Source of the DNA: a virus
Strand: one strand, 5' to 3'
IMG/VR virus record: IMGVR_UViG_3300032116_000919
Coordinates: 1-30,596 of that record
DNA: 30,596 nt
Shown: in pieces, positions 15,590 through 23,582 of the stretch
Position numbering within the stretch: position 1 is the first letter of the stretch
Layout: each line of letters starts with the position of its first letter
Translations under genes and position numbers: made by a program
The notes under the pieces: model-generated
Databases searched by the model: none
What the model saw: only the letters and a program-made list of their open reading frames with translations
Told to the model about the DNA's origin: nothing

Positions 15590-15942
15590 GGCAGACGCTC
15601 GATCGCGCCGACGATGGACGCAGCGACGACCTGCGCGACAGTATCACCCTCCGCGCGCCACGCGGGGCCGAGAAAGGGGTACGGGCGGTTGCGCGACGTG
15701 CCGAGCTCGACGTAGCTGCCGTAGAACATCCCGCCGTCGACGCGCACCCGGTAGCCGGCGTCGAAGCTCCCCTCGGTGAACTGGTACTCCGTGTTCGTCT
15801 GCAGGCGGAACGTGCGGTTCGTGTACGGGTGATTCGCCTTCGCGTAGGCCGCGACGAGGCGCCCGCCGCTCGCCAGAGCACCGGGCAGCACGCGCACGAC
15901 GGCGCCGCGCATCTCGTCGACGGCGTCCACCAGCGCCCCCAT
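15586..15942 (-). CDS. Head-tail joining protein, HK97 gp10-like
   Basis: A 118-residue protein from ATG at 15942 (TGATG). It has an N-terminal helix (MGALVDAVDEMRGAVVRVLP), then beta strands with YRVRVDGGMFYGSYVELGTSRNRPYPFLGPAWR. The YxxYVExGTSxxxPxPFLxPA signature is characteristic of HK97 gp10-type neck/tail completion proteins, in which it precedes the final helix. It would act at the head-tail interface after capsid assembly. Confidence 0.85.
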   Translation of the reverse strand: MGALVDAVDEMRGAVVRVLPGALASGGRLVAAYAKANHPYTNRTFRLQTNTEYQFTEGSFDAGYRVRVDGGMFYGSYVELGTSRNRPYPFLGPAWRAEGDTVAQVVAASIVGAIERLP

Positions 15943-16424
15943 CAGAAGCCGCCCGTGTCCTTGTAGTCAGCGATGCGGTTCCACACGTTCGTGTCGCGCC
16001 CCACGTCGTTCTGCACGTTGAGCGTCTGCGCCCGCGGGAGCGGTGGCGTCTGCGAAGAGCCTGGCGCACGCGCGTCGGCGTCGCGGTTGAGCTGCTTGAT
16101 GAACTCGCGAGCGCGGCGCCCTTGCTCGGCGAAGCTCCCCTGCTCATCCCACAGCCCGTGGCGCCGCGCGGCGATCTCGCACGCGAGGTCGACCACGCAC
16201 CCGATCACCGCTGGATCGATCGTGTCGGTGAGCGAGTAGACGCCCTGCGCGAAGGCGACGCGCGTCATCGTGCGGAAGAAGCTGTTCGCTTCGGCGAGGC
16301 ACAGGTCGCGGAAGGTCGTGTCGACGGCGTTGCCGCCGTTCTTCGCGAAGAGCCGCGTGTAGACCTGCGTCGACAGGCGACCGGTGAGGTCGGCCGCGGT
16401 AGCGATCGTCGTCTGCTCGGCCAC
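15942..16424 (-). CDS. Head-tail connector, Mu gp36-like (DUF1320)
   Basis: A 160-residue protein starting with GTG at 16424, 2 nt after the preceding stop and preceded by GAGG. The opening MAEQTTIATAADLTGRLSTQ and the helical central part (FRDLCLAEANSFFRTMTRVA, IGCVVDLACEIAARRHGLWD) follow the connector pattern in which short helices alternate with an intact DLA/E core. It ends NVWNRIADYKDTGGF. In Mu, gp36 sits between gp35 and gp37. It would form a ring joining portal and tail. Confidence 0.78.
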   Translation of the reverse strand: MAEQTTIATAADLTGRLSTQVYTRLFAKNGGNAVDTTFRDLCLAEANSFFRTMTRVAFAQGVYSLTDTIDPAVIGCVVDLACEIAARRHGLWDEQGSFAEQGRRAREFIKQLNRDADARAPGSSQTPPLPRAQTLNVQNDVGRDTNVWNRIADYKDTGGF

Positions 16425-16426
16425 GG

Positions 16427-16726
16427 TCAGACCTCGACGAGCTCGAGCTCTCGCCCGAGCGTGAAGCCGTCCGCGAGGAGCGCCTGGGCCACGGCCGACG
16501 GCACCTCAGCGCCGGGCGACCACTGCCCGCGGGAGCCCGCGAAGATGTTGACCCGCGCCCGGTAGACGGGCTCAGGAGCGGCCGGGGGAGGCAGGGTGGG
16601 CGCGTGGCCCGCGCTGTCCGCGGCGGCGCCCGCAAGGGGCGTTTCCGGGGCAGCGCGGGGCGCCTCCGCGACCGTCGCCGACGGCGCCGAGGGTTCGGGC
16701 TGCGGCCGACGGTCACGGCGCGACAT
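16427..16726 (-). CDS. Small head-tail region protein, Mu gp35 position
   Basis: A 99-residue protein from ATG at 16726, coupled to the capsid stop by TGATG. The first half is disordered and rich in Pro, Ala and Glu; the second half is a small folded domain (YRARVNIFAGSRGQWSPGAE, VAQALLADGFTLGRELELVE). Mu has gp35 between capsid and gp36, and this gene fills that place. No family signature is strong enough to name a function; a capsid-stabilising or connector role is possible. Confidence 0.7.
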   Translation of the reverse strand: MSRRDRRPQPEPSAPSATVAEAPRAAPETPLAGAAADSAGHAPTLPPPAAPEPVYRARVNIFAGSRGQWSPGAEVPSAVAQALLADGFTLGRELELVEV

Positions 16727-17757
16727 CAGGAGACGACCGTGGTGTAGAGGAAGCCGGTGTCACCGCCGCCGATCACGAACTCGCTGTCGGAGTGCGAGGT
16801 CTTGATGAACACGCCGCCGCGGACGCCGCGGAGGTTGTCGACGATCTCGCGCGTCTCGATCGTGCCGAAGCGGAAGGTGTACCCGAAGGTCCGCGTCGCG
16901 CGGGGCGACGGGGTCTTCTCCACGCGGATGAGCGCGGCCGACTTGCCCCAGAGGTAGTTCGAGCTCACAGCGGCGCCTTCGGCAGCGGAGTTGTACTTCG
17001 CGCGGCCGATGACGACGTTGTCCAGCCCGAAGGCCTCGGCGAAGAGCTGCTCGTTCACGCGCAGCGGCACGTCACCGGCGGTGGTCGACGCGCGCGAGAG
17101 GATGTACTGCAGCACCTTCGGGTTGTTGCGCAGCTTGATCCACGCCTGGGCGCCGAGCACGAGGGTGTTCGGCCGCACGAAGCAGCTCTCGATCGCGTCC
17201 TCGATCTTCTGAATCGGGTCGGAGGTCGCGGTGTCCCACCGGTCGCCGCCCGAGAGCGCCGCGGTGTTCGAGCCGTAGTTGCTCGCGTTGAAGACCACGT
17301 CGGCGACGCGCTTCTCACGGGCGAGCATGAGGAAGTTCATCACGATGTCCTGCGCGTAGATCTTCGGCTGCAGGGGCGCGTCCGCGTTGGCGATCTCGTC
17401 GTTGGAGACGAAGTCCATCAGCGCGTAGTCGGTGACAGAGTACGTCAGGTTCGACGTGAGCGAGTACGTCACCTCGTTGACCTGCGAGCGGGGACCGGCG
17501 ACGGCAGAGTCGCTGACCTCCTGCATCGTGTTCACGGGGAACGCGAAGATCTTGTCCGAGCGGTGCTTCACCGACACGACCGGGAGGCACTGGTCGGCGA
17601 CATACTCGCGGTTGTTGTACTGCGCGACGAGGTTCGTGAGCGCGCGGTCGATGTGCACCACCGACGGCGAGAGGCTCATCGCGTGCGCGACGTCGCTCGG
17701 GCCCATCCCGTGAGCGCCGAGGATCTGGTGCTGAATGCTCTGAATCAGGTTGCTCAT
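16726..17757 (-). CDS. Major capsid protein
   Basis: A 343-residue protein from ATG at 17757, 5 nt after the decoration gene. It starts MSNLIQSIQHQILGAHGMGP and continues with ALTNLVAQYNNREYVADQCL, LPVVSVKHRSDKIFAFPVNT and YALMDFVSNDEIANADAPL, then NTLVLGAQAWIKLRNNPKVL, and ends in a beta-rich C-terminal part. The mixture of FVADxVFPxVxVxxxSDxxF opening and the WxxLRxNPKVLxYI segment is typical of HK97-fold capsid proteins of other tailed phages rather than of the Mu gpT family, which is shorter. The assignment is strong from length, position and motif. Confidence 0.85.
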   Translation of the reverse strand: MSNLIQSIQHQILGAHGMGPSDVAHAMSLSPSVVHIDRALTNLVAQYNNREYVADQCLPVVSVKHRSDKIFAFPVNTMQEVSDSAVAGPRSQVNEVTYSLTSNLTYSVTDYALMDFVSNDEIANADAPLQPKIYAQDIVMNFLMLAREKRVADVVFNASNYGSNTAALSGGDRWDTATSDPIQKIEDAIESCFVRPNTLVLGAQAWIKLRNNPKVLQYILSRASTTAGDVPLRVNEQLFAEAFGLDNVVIGRAKYNSAAEGAAVSSNYLWGKSAALIRVEKTPSPRATRTFGYTFRFGTIETREIVDNLRGVRGGVFIKTSHSDSEFVIGGGDTGFLYTTVVS

Positions 17758-17762
17758 GGTGC

Positions 17763-18170
17763 TCAGCCTTGGAGGTTGCCGATGTGGATGTCGATCGCGA
17801 CGCGCTCGCCGCTGTTGGCGTTCTCCATCGCGTAGCCGATGGTCGCGACGTTGGTGCCCGCGCCAGGCGCGGCGGGCTTCACGCCGCCCGAGGTGTTGGC
17901 GACGGTGAGCAGCTGCCCGCGGGTGATGCCCGCGGCGGCGATGCCGGGGTAGATCCCCGCGGTCACCACGTCGGCGGCGGTCTGCGCCGAGGTCACGGAG
18001 TAGAACGAGAGCCCGAGCAGCGCGACGCTGGTGGGGTCGGGGTCGGCGCCAGCGGGGAGCGCGGCGCTGTTGTCAGTGGCGCCCTGCACGAGCACCGCGC
18101 CCGCGCTCGCGGTGAGCGACGAGACGGCGAAGGGCGTGACGAGCTGGACGTTGCGGCGAGACGTGGTCAC
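17763..18170 (-). CDS. Capsid decoration protein (DUF2190-like)
   Basis: A 135-residue protein starting with GTG at 18170 (GTGA with the protease gene). The order protease, this gene, capsid is the usual place of a decoration or cement protein. The sequence is Ala/Gly/Thr/Val-rich and beta-type: VQLVTPFAVSSLTASAGAVLV, ITRGQLLTVANTSGGVKPAA, NVATIGYAMENANSGERVAI. It ends IDIHIGNLQG. This pattern resembles DUF2190 and related cement proteins that bind the outer capsid surface. Confidence 0.68.
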   Translation of the reverse strand: MTTSRRNVQLVTPFAVSSLTASAGAVLVQGATDNSAALPAGADPDPTSVALLGLSFYSVTSAQTAADVVTAGIYPGIAAAGITRGQLLTVANTSGGVKPAAPGAGTNVATIGYAMENANSGERVAIDIHIGNLQG

Positions 18171-18694
18171 TTGAGGCCTCCGATCAGGGCGGTGAGGGGC
18201 GCGAGGGCCTCCTCGCGCAGATCGCGAGAGGCCTGCAGGAGCGCGTCCTTGTAGGTCAGCGCGGCGTTCGCAGACATGAGCCGAGTCGCGCGGTCGTGCG
18301 CGGCGTCAGCGTGGCGCACCGGCGACGGCGCGCGCTCAGCCGGGATGCCACCCTGCGGGGCGACGCGGGCCGACATCAGGCGGGCGTCGGCGGCGGGCGC
18401 CGACTGCGCCGGGTACAGCGCGTCGAACGTCACGCGGTCGGCGCGGCAGAGCTTCACGAGCCGGTCGCGAGCCGTCGCGGGCGCGCGGCCCTCGGCGATC
18501 ACGCGGTCGCTCATCGCGGCGCTCTCGGCCATCTCGAGCTCCTCGAGCTTCTCGAGCATCTTCTCGATCGCTTCGAGGATCGCCATCTCTTCGACCTGCC
18601 CCTCGAGGTTGCAGTACGTCGCGCCCATCGCGCGGAGCTTGGCCATCGCCTTGCTCTCGCCCATGGGCACTGCCATCTTCTTCTCGTCTTCCAT
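18167..18694 (-). CDS. Possible nested scaffold protein (Mu gpZ-like)
   Basis: Within the protease gene, ATG at 18694 (residue 433) follows AGAAGGA with a 7-nt spacing, unusually good for this genome. Starting here gives 175 residues: a charged opening (MEDEKKMAVPMGESKAM), a coiled coil (about 30-60, EEMAILEAIEKMLEKLEELE) and a helical C-terminus. Mu makes its scaffold gpZ from an in-frame start within gene I, so the same plan is likely here. The start was chosen by its ribosome-binding site; expression is not demonstrated. Confidence 0.5.
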   Translation of the reverse strand: MEDEKKMAVPMGESKAMAKLRAMGATYCNLEGQVEEMAILEAIEKMLEKLEELEMAESAAMSDRVIAEGRAPATARDRLVKLCRADRVTFDALYPAQSAPAADARLMSARVAPQGGIPAERAPSPVRHADAAHDRATRLMSANAALTYKDALLQASRDLREEALAPLTALIGGLK

Positions 18695-19990
18695 CTTCGT
18701 TTCCTTCTCGGCCCGAATGGCCGCGGGGATGTGCACGCTCTCGGGCGAGAGCGATGCGGCGCGCGGATCGCGCGCGGTGACCGGCTCCATCCCGTCGAGG
18801 AAGGGCCGATTCGTCAGCGCGACGCTGGTGAGCCGCGCACCGATCGGCTCGCCACTCTCAGGGTCGACCGCGCCGAAGACCACCGCGGGGCTGCAGTACG
18901 CGTAGCGCCCGCTGCGGATCGCCTCGACCGCAGCCGGGTCGCACCACTCGACCGTCGCCCACAGCTCCTCGCCGCGGACTTCGAGCGCAGTGATCCAGCC
19001 GACGGCCGGGGCCCCGTGCTGCAGCACGCCAGGCGCGCTCACCATCTCGGTCGCGTGCTCGTAGTCGACCGGGACGCGGCGGTTCTTCGAGCGATCGAAG
19101 TTCCCCACGATGCCCGCGAAGGTCTCGCCGTCCATCGTGAAGCCACCCTGCGGGTGACCCTTGAAGTCGCCCATCCGCGCGATCTGAATCTGCGAGCGCG
19201 ACACCGGCTCGGCGGTCATCGAGATCGCCACGCTCGGGCACCGCGCCGTGCGCGACTGCTCCCACGCCGCGCGGTGCCGCTCGAGGTGCTTCAGCGCGGC
19301 GTCGCGCACGTCCGCGGGCACGTCGACGCCGCCGCCACGGGCGCCGTGCAGAGCGCCGATCGCAGCCGACACGCCCGCGGGGACCGTGACGAGCTCGTCG
19401 CCGCGAACGTCGTGGTGCGGGAGGATGTACGAGGTCAGGTTGTCGCGCGGCCCGCGCACGATCGCGAAGCCCTCGGCGTAGTCGTTCCACGCGTCGGCCG
19501 ACGGCTCGTCGGCGTCGACACCGGCCCACGCACGCAACCGCTGGATCGCTGCGTCGGCGTCCCACGCGCCCTCGGCGAAGGGGTACTCGTGGAACGGCAC
19601 CACGCTCACCTCAGCGTCGGCCATCGTCGTCGTCGCGTCGCTCATCTTCGCTGCCTCGTCTGCCGCGTCCATCTGACGCACGACCTTCCGCGCCCAGGCG
19701 TAGCCCGCGTCGCCGCCCCACCCCTGCCACGCCTGCCAACCCTTGCCCTGCTCGCCCCACGTCGAGCCCTGCTTGTCGACCTCGTGGCGATCGAAGTACG
19801 CCTTCATCCGGCGCACCGTCTCGGGCGAGAGGCTCTTGCCGTTCGCGAGGTCGCGCGCGCGAGCGAGGCCGACGCCGGTCATCCCACGCTGCGACGGCGG
19901 CTTCGTCGCGCGCACCTCGAGGGCGCGGCGAGCGGCGTCGCGGGCGCCCTGCGGGGGCGTGAAGTCGATGTGCTCGTACCTCGCCGTCAC
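18167..19990 (-). CDS. Composite prohead protease/scaffold, Mu I-like
   Basis: A 607-residue protein starting with GTG at 19990, overlapping the portal stop by GTGA. Four parts are visible. Residues 5-110 form a domain of the type found in phage structural proteins: GMTGVGLARARDLANGKSLS, then RRMKAYFDRHEVDKQG and a Trp/Gly-rich WGGDAGYAWARK. Residues 128-245 form a second helical domain (AIQRLRAWAG, DDYAEGFAIV..., SYILPHHDVRGDELVTVPAG). Residues 260-405 are a Mu I-type protease domain (DFKGHPQGGFTMDGETFAGI, VPVDYEHATEM, then TSVALTNRPFLDGMEPV). Residues 432-607 are helical and resemble a scaffold. Mu gpI is shorter and lacks the first two domains. It should cleave head proteins during maturation. 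Confidence 0.82.
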   Translation of the reverse strand: MTARYEHIDFTPPQGARDAARRALEVRATKPPSQRGMTGVGLARARDLANGKSLSPETVRRMKAYFDRHEVDKQGSTWGEQGKGWQAWQGWGGDAGYAWARKVVRQMDAADEAAKMSDATTTMADAEVSVVPFHEYPFAEGAWDADAAIQRLRAWAGVDADEPSADAWNDYAEGFAIVRGPRDNLTSYILPHHDVRGDELVTVPAGVSAAIGALHGARGGGVDVPADVRDAALKHLERHRAAWEQSRTARCPSVAISMTAEPVSRSQIQIARMGDFKGHPQGGFTMDGETFAGIVGNFDRSKNRRVPVDYEHATEMVSAPGVLQHGAPAVGWITALEVRGEELWATVEWCDPAAVEAIRSGRYAYCSPAVVFGAVDPESGEPIGARLTSVALTNRPFLDGMEPVTARDPRAASLSPESVHIPAAIRAEKETKMEDEKKMAVPMGESKAMAKLRAMGATYCNLEGQVEEMAILEAIEKMLEKLEELEMAESAAMSDRVIAEGRAPATARDRLVKLCRADRVTFDALYPAQSAPAADARLMSARVAPQGGIPAERAPSPVRHADAAHDRATRLMSANAALTYKDALLQASRDLREEALAPLTALIGGLK

Positions 19991-21327
19991 GGGGGCACCA
20001 TCAGCGCCGCGTCGGGCGCCGGGTCGGGCAAGCCGAGCAGGTTGCGCACGTCCGCTGCCGCGAGCGGGAGCCCCGCGCGCACCATCAGGTCGATGCGCTT
20101 CGTGAGCGCGTCGAGATCCTGCGTCGGGTCGACCGCGAAGCTGATCGACGGCACAGGCGCCGTGGGCCCGTAGACCCGCGCGACGATCGGCCCGATGAGG
20201 TCGCGTCGCAGCGTCGCCGAGAGCGCCTCAGCGTCGCGCCTGGCGATCGTCAGCGTCGTGCGCTCGTGCACCTCGCCGAGCGCCCGGTTGCCGCCGGTCT
20301 CGCCGACCTCGCTGCCGAGCGTCGAGCCGACGATAGCCTTCGACATCTCGCTGTTGCAGATCGCCACGAGGCGCTCGTGGATCGCGTTGACGTTCGGCGC
20401 GTCCTTCACCTCGAGCTTCGTCGTGTCGGGGATCACCACCGACACCGTCGAGCTCATCGCTTCGAGCGCGTCCTGCAGCGCGGCCACGTCCTCGGGCGCC
20501 GCGCGCACCGGCGCGTCAGGGCCCGTGCCGCTGTTGTACTGCCCGACGCGCAGGCCGCGCCCCGCCCACTCCGCGAGCGCGAGGAAGTCGCGCATGCTGA
20601 ACCGCTTGAAGAGCGAGTACCAACACACCGCGCGGCCCAGGCCCTCGCGCGTCGGGTAGCCACCGCGAACGCGAGGCCGGTGCACGACGAACTTCCCCTC
20701 GGGGAACAGATCCAGCGGCACGCCTGGGAAGCGCGCGAAGGCCCGCTCGGCCTCCGTCTGCGGCACGCCGATGCCCGCGCCAGAGCCCGTCGCGTCCCAA
20801 AGGTGGAGCTTCCAATCGGTCGCGTACGCGAGGCGCCGCGGGTGCACGAACTCGAACGCGATCGGGCGGCGCCCGTCGCTCGACCAGATCACCTCGGCCA
20901 CGCTGCGGCCGTAGTAGATCCCTTGCTGCAGGTGGTGCAGGAGATCGCCGAACGACAGCGCCATGTCGCCGCGCGCCTCAACGTCGCGAAGCGTCTCCGT
21001 GACGAAGTCGGCCACGCGCGCGCCGAGTTCGCCCGAGTCCTTCGGAGGCCGGATCTCCCACGCGGCGCCCGCGACGAGCGCCTCGCGTCGGAAGAGCTCC
21101 GCGTGGAGGTGAGGGTCGGCCTCGCGCAGCTCGTCGAGCGCGTCGATCCACTGGTAGAGGTACCCGATGTCGGCCTGCCGCTGGATCGCGGTGAGCGCCT
21201 GCGGCGTGAGCGCGGAGCCAAGTCGGTACTGAAAGCGGTCGTTGTACGGCGGCGTCGCGAGGAACGGCACACGCGACGCGGTCGCGCGCGCTGCTGCGAT
21301 CTCAGCCTGTGTCGCGGTGCTCACCAT
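19987..21327 (-). CDS. Portal protein, Mu gp29-like (DUF935)
   Basis: A 446-residue protein from ATG at 21327, overlapping the large terminase by 7 nt. It has the DUF935 pattern: a lead part ALTAIQRQADIGYLYQWIDA, DPHLHAELFRREALVAGAAW, HHLQQGIYYGRSVAEVIW, VHPRRLAYATDWKLHL, then FSMRDFLALAEWAGRGLRVG and NSEMSKAIVGSTLGSEVG, and the closing LMVRAGLPLAAADVRNLLGL. The Mu portal is about 512 residues. It forms the dodecameric ring at one capsid vertex, through which DNA is packaged by the terminase encoded just upstream. No MuF (gp30) gene follows it, unlike in Mu. Confidence 0.92.
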   Translation of the reverse strand: MVSTATQAEIAAARATASRVPFLATPPYNDRFQYRLGSALTPQALTAIQRQADIGYLYQWIDALDELREADPHLHAELFRREALVAGAAWEIRPPKDSGELGARVADFVTETLRDVEARGDMALSFGDLLHHLQQGIYYGRSVAEVIWSSDGRRPIAFEFVHPRRLAYATDWKLHLWDATGSGAGIGVPQTEAERAFARFPGVPLDLFPEGKFVVHRPRVRGGYPTREGLGRAVCWYSLFKRFSMRDFLALAEWAGRGLRVGQYNSGTGPDAPVRAAPEDVAALQDALEAMSSTVSVVIPDTTKLEVKDAPNVNAIHERLVAICNSEMSKAIVGSTLGSEVGETGGNRALGEVHERTTLTIARRDAEALSATLRRDLIGPIVARVYGPTAPVPSISFAVDPTQDLDALTKRIDLMVRAGLPLAAADVRNLLGLPDPAPDAALMVPP

Positions 21328-22661
21328 ACGGCTCGGCCCGCCGACCGTACCAGCGTCGGCGGCGGCGACGCAAGGGGCGCGGCGCGATCGATCACGAGGT
21401 CGGTCAGCGCCCACACCAGCGCGTCGAGCCGGTCGGGCGACCGCGCGGCGCTCGCCGGATCCCACGACACGCACTGGTCTTCGAGCCGCGCCAGCAGCCC
21501 GACGTGCGAGACGCGGCCCTGCTCGTACAGCGCCGCCACCGGCTCGGCCCGCAGCGCCTTGCCCCGCGTCGCGCGCACCTGGGCGACGGGGACCGCACGG
21601 TCGACGGCGCGCAGCACCGACGCGACGAGGTCGCCGCCCTGATTGACCTCGGCGACGATCCTGTCCGCGCGGTGGCGCCGGTACGCCTCGACGGCGCGCC
21701 GCGCCCACTGCTCGGCCGGGTAGACGCCGCTCAGGTCTTCGAGCACGTACGCGCGCCCATCCAGCCCGAGCCCCGCCACGACGATGCCCGTCTCGTCGGA
21801 GCCTTCGTGCGCGGTCATCGCTGGATCGATCGCGACGACCACGCGGCGCATCGTCGGCGCCGTGTCGACGCGCGAGGCGTCGAACATCGCGAGGCGCCAG
21901 AGCGCCCCCGGCGCGTCGTCGAGGATCTCGCCGTCGAGCTCCTGCCGCCCGAGCCGGGTGTTGCCGTAGCGCGCGGTCAGCGCCTCGACCACGCCGGGCG
22001 CGAGGTTGCGGGCGTTGTCCAACGTGCGGCCGCGGGTGACGCGCGTCGTCGGAGACGCGGCGAGCGCACGCACCAGCTCCGTCGGGCGAGGCGTCGTGGT
22101 CACCACGACGCGCGGGTCGTCGCCCAGGCGCAGGCCCATCTGCAGCTGGTCCCACGCCTCGGGGTAGCGCCACGCCGCGAGCTCGTCGCACCACGCGGCG
22201 TCGTGCTGCGGGCCGCGGAGCTGGTCGGGCTCCTCGGCGCTATACGTCGTCGCAATCGAGCCGTTCGGCCACGTCAGGCGCCGGCGCGACGGCTCCCACG
22301 TCGGGCGCTCGTGCGGTGGCGAGATCGCGAGGATGCCCGACTCGCCCTCGACGATCACGTCGCGCACGTCGGCGGCGGTGCGCGCCACGAGCGCCACGCG
22401 GCGCGCGCGGCCCGACGCGACTAGAGCACGCACCCACTCGGCGCCCGTGCGGGTCTTCCCCCACCCGCGGCCCGCGAGGATGAGCCACGTTCGCCACGCG
22501 CCCGACGGCGGCTGCTGGTCGGGGCGAGCGAGGCGCCGCCAGTCGAACGGCGCGCGCACGCGCAGCTCCTCGAGCACCTCGGCGAGACGCGCCCGGTTAG
22601 TGGACGGTGTCGTCGAGGTCGGCGTCTGCGAGTCGACGCGCCTCGGCGCGGAGCTCGGCAT
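21321..22661 (-). CDS. Terminase large subunit
   Basis: A 446-residue protein. The N-terminal ATPase has a Walker A AGRGWGKT (residues 63-70), Walker B with catalytic carboxylate AAWCDE (155-160) and a coupling motif TTTPRP (188-193). The C-terminal RNase H-fold nuclease has acidic residues D279 (VVAIDPA), E338 (IVAEVN) and D413 (RLDALVWAL). These are all the core residues of phage packaging motors. ATG at 22661 has GGGAGAG 9 nt upstream but overlaps the small subunit by 65 nt; GTG at 22577 is an alternative that avoids the overlap and removes 28 poorly structured residues. It cuts concatemeric or replicating DNA and pumps it into the prohead through the portal. Confidence 0.93.
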   Translation of the reverse strand: MPSSAPRRVDSQTPTSTTPSTNRARLAEVLEELRVRAPFDWRRLARPDQQPPSGAWRTWLILAGRGWGKTRTGAEWVRALVASGRARRVALVARTAADVRDVIVEGESGILAISPPHERPTWEPSRRRLTWPNGSIATTYSAEEPDQLRGPQHDAAWCDELAAWRYPEAWDQLQMGLRLGDDPRVVVTTTPRPTELVRALAASPTTRVTRGRTLDNARNLAPGVVEALTARYGNTRLGRQELDGEILDDAPGALWRLAMFDASRVDTAPTMRRVVVAIDPAMTAHEGSDETGIVVAGLGLDGRAYVLEDLSGVYPAEQWARRAVEAYRRHRADRIVAEVNQGGDLVASVLRAVDRAVPVAQVRATRGKALRAEPVAALYEQGRVSHVGLLARLEDQCVSWDPASAARSPDRLDALVWALTDLVIDRAAPLASPPPTLVRSAGRAVW

Positions 22662-23067
22662 CGGTCATCTCTCCCACGTTGCGGACGTTCTCGACGTGCG
22701 TGCCCTTCGCGCGGTGCTCGGCGACCTCGGCCTCCCATCGCGCGCGCTTCGCGTCGTGCCGCGCCTTCGGGTCGCCGCGGCGGTGGTCGAGCTGCCACGC
22801 GGCGGCGCGCCAGTCCTGCGTCGCCGCCTTCGAGACGGTCGCCGCCAAGCCGACGTTGGCGGCGGCGTACGCCTCGCGCGCCCGCTCGACGAGGTCGCGC
22901 ACGTCGTCGTTCGTGCACGTCCCCTCGCGCACGCTCTTCGACCAGTCCATCCATGTGCGCCAGGGGATGCCCGCGGCCTCGGCGGCGTCGCGGTAGAGCG
23001 CGCCAGCGCGCAGGGCGTTCAGCAGCCGGTCGCGCTTCTCGCGCGTGATGGCGTGAGCGCGTGGCAT
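22597..23067 (-). CDS. Terminase small subunit
   Basis: A 156-residue protein from ATG at 23067 (TGATG); GTG at 23070 (GTGA) would add one residue. Residues 6-45 form a helix-turn-helix-like element: RDRLLNALRAGALYRDAAEA followed by GIPWRTWMDWSK, as in small terminases that recognise the packaging site. The rest is helical and charged, ending in an acidic tail (ADADLDDTVH). It lies directly before the large terminase and directly after the accessory block, so the packaging genes may share a transcript with it. Confidence 0.83.
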   Translation of the reverse strand: MPRAHAITREKRDRLLNALRAGALYRDAAEAAGIPWRTWMDWSKSVREGTCTNDDVRDLVERAREAYAAANVGLAATVSKAATQDWRAAAWQLDHRRGDPKARHDAKRARWEAEVAEHRAKGTHVENVRNVGEMTDAELRAEARRLADADLDDTVH

Positions 23068-23582
23068 CACTTCTTCACAGGTACCCAGCCCTTGCCGAAA
23101 GAGTCCTTGCCCGCGTGCTCAGGCGACGGGCGAACATCACTGAGACGTTCAACCTCTTCGTCCTCCATCCCGAGGCGCGCTTCGATCTCGGCCTGGGACA
23201 GCCCGGAGTCTTGCAGCGTGCGGACGATGTTCGACATCTTGAGGATGCCGTGCTGACCGCGAGCGCGGTTGAATCGCACCGTGGCGATCATCTGGTCGGA
23301 CTTCGACTTGCCGTTGCGGAGGCGCACGACCGGGACCATACCGCCGGTCATCGCGGCCACCTGAGCGTCACGAGAGGCTAGAGTCCAACGGTGGAAGCCG
23401 TCGACGATCTCGCCGTCCTCGCGAACGACGATCGCAGCACACCACCCGTCCTCCATGAGCGACCGCTTGAGCAGGTTGAACTCCGGGGAAAACACCGTGT
23501 TGGGGTTGTAGTTGTTGGCGCGCAGCGAAGACGCTGGTACCCACTCGATACGGTCGATGGGGTGCGACTTGTCGTCACTCAT
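23067..23582 (-). CDS. ParB/Srx-domain protein, IbrB/YbdM-like
   Basis: A 171-residue protein starting at ATG 23582, overlapping the PP-loop gene by 8 nt. The ParB/Srx core is clear: ASSLRANNYNPN (residues 17-28), GEIVDGFHRWTLA (57-69) and a second part with TVRFNRARGQHGILKMSNIV (101-120), followed by a short helical region with LSQAEIEARLGM. The pairing of an IbrA/YbdN-type PP-loop ATPase with this protein is known from E. coli YbdN-YbdM and the prophage IbrA-IbrB pair, where it affects expression of immunoglobulin-binding surface proteins. ParB/Srx folds can bind nucleotides or DNA. What this pair does in a phage is not known; regulation and DNA modification are both plausible. Confidence 0.85.
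   Translation of the reverse strand: MSDDKSHPIDRIEWVPASSLRANNYNPNTVFSPEFNLLKRSLMEDGWCAAIVVREDGEIVDGFHRWTLASRDAQVAAMTGGMVPVVRLRNGKSKSDQMIATVRFNRARGQHGILKMSNIVRTLQDSGLSQAEIEARLGMEDEEVERLSDVRPSPEHAGKDSFGKGWVPVKK

Noticed and set aside
18296-20173. 625-residue plus-strand open frame opposite the head protease
   Set aside because: Antisense shadow, composed mainly of Arg, Ala and Val without any recognisable motif.
20266-21642. 458-residue plus-strand open frame opposite portal and terminase
   Set aside because: Same reason; both minus-strand genes have family motifs throughout.
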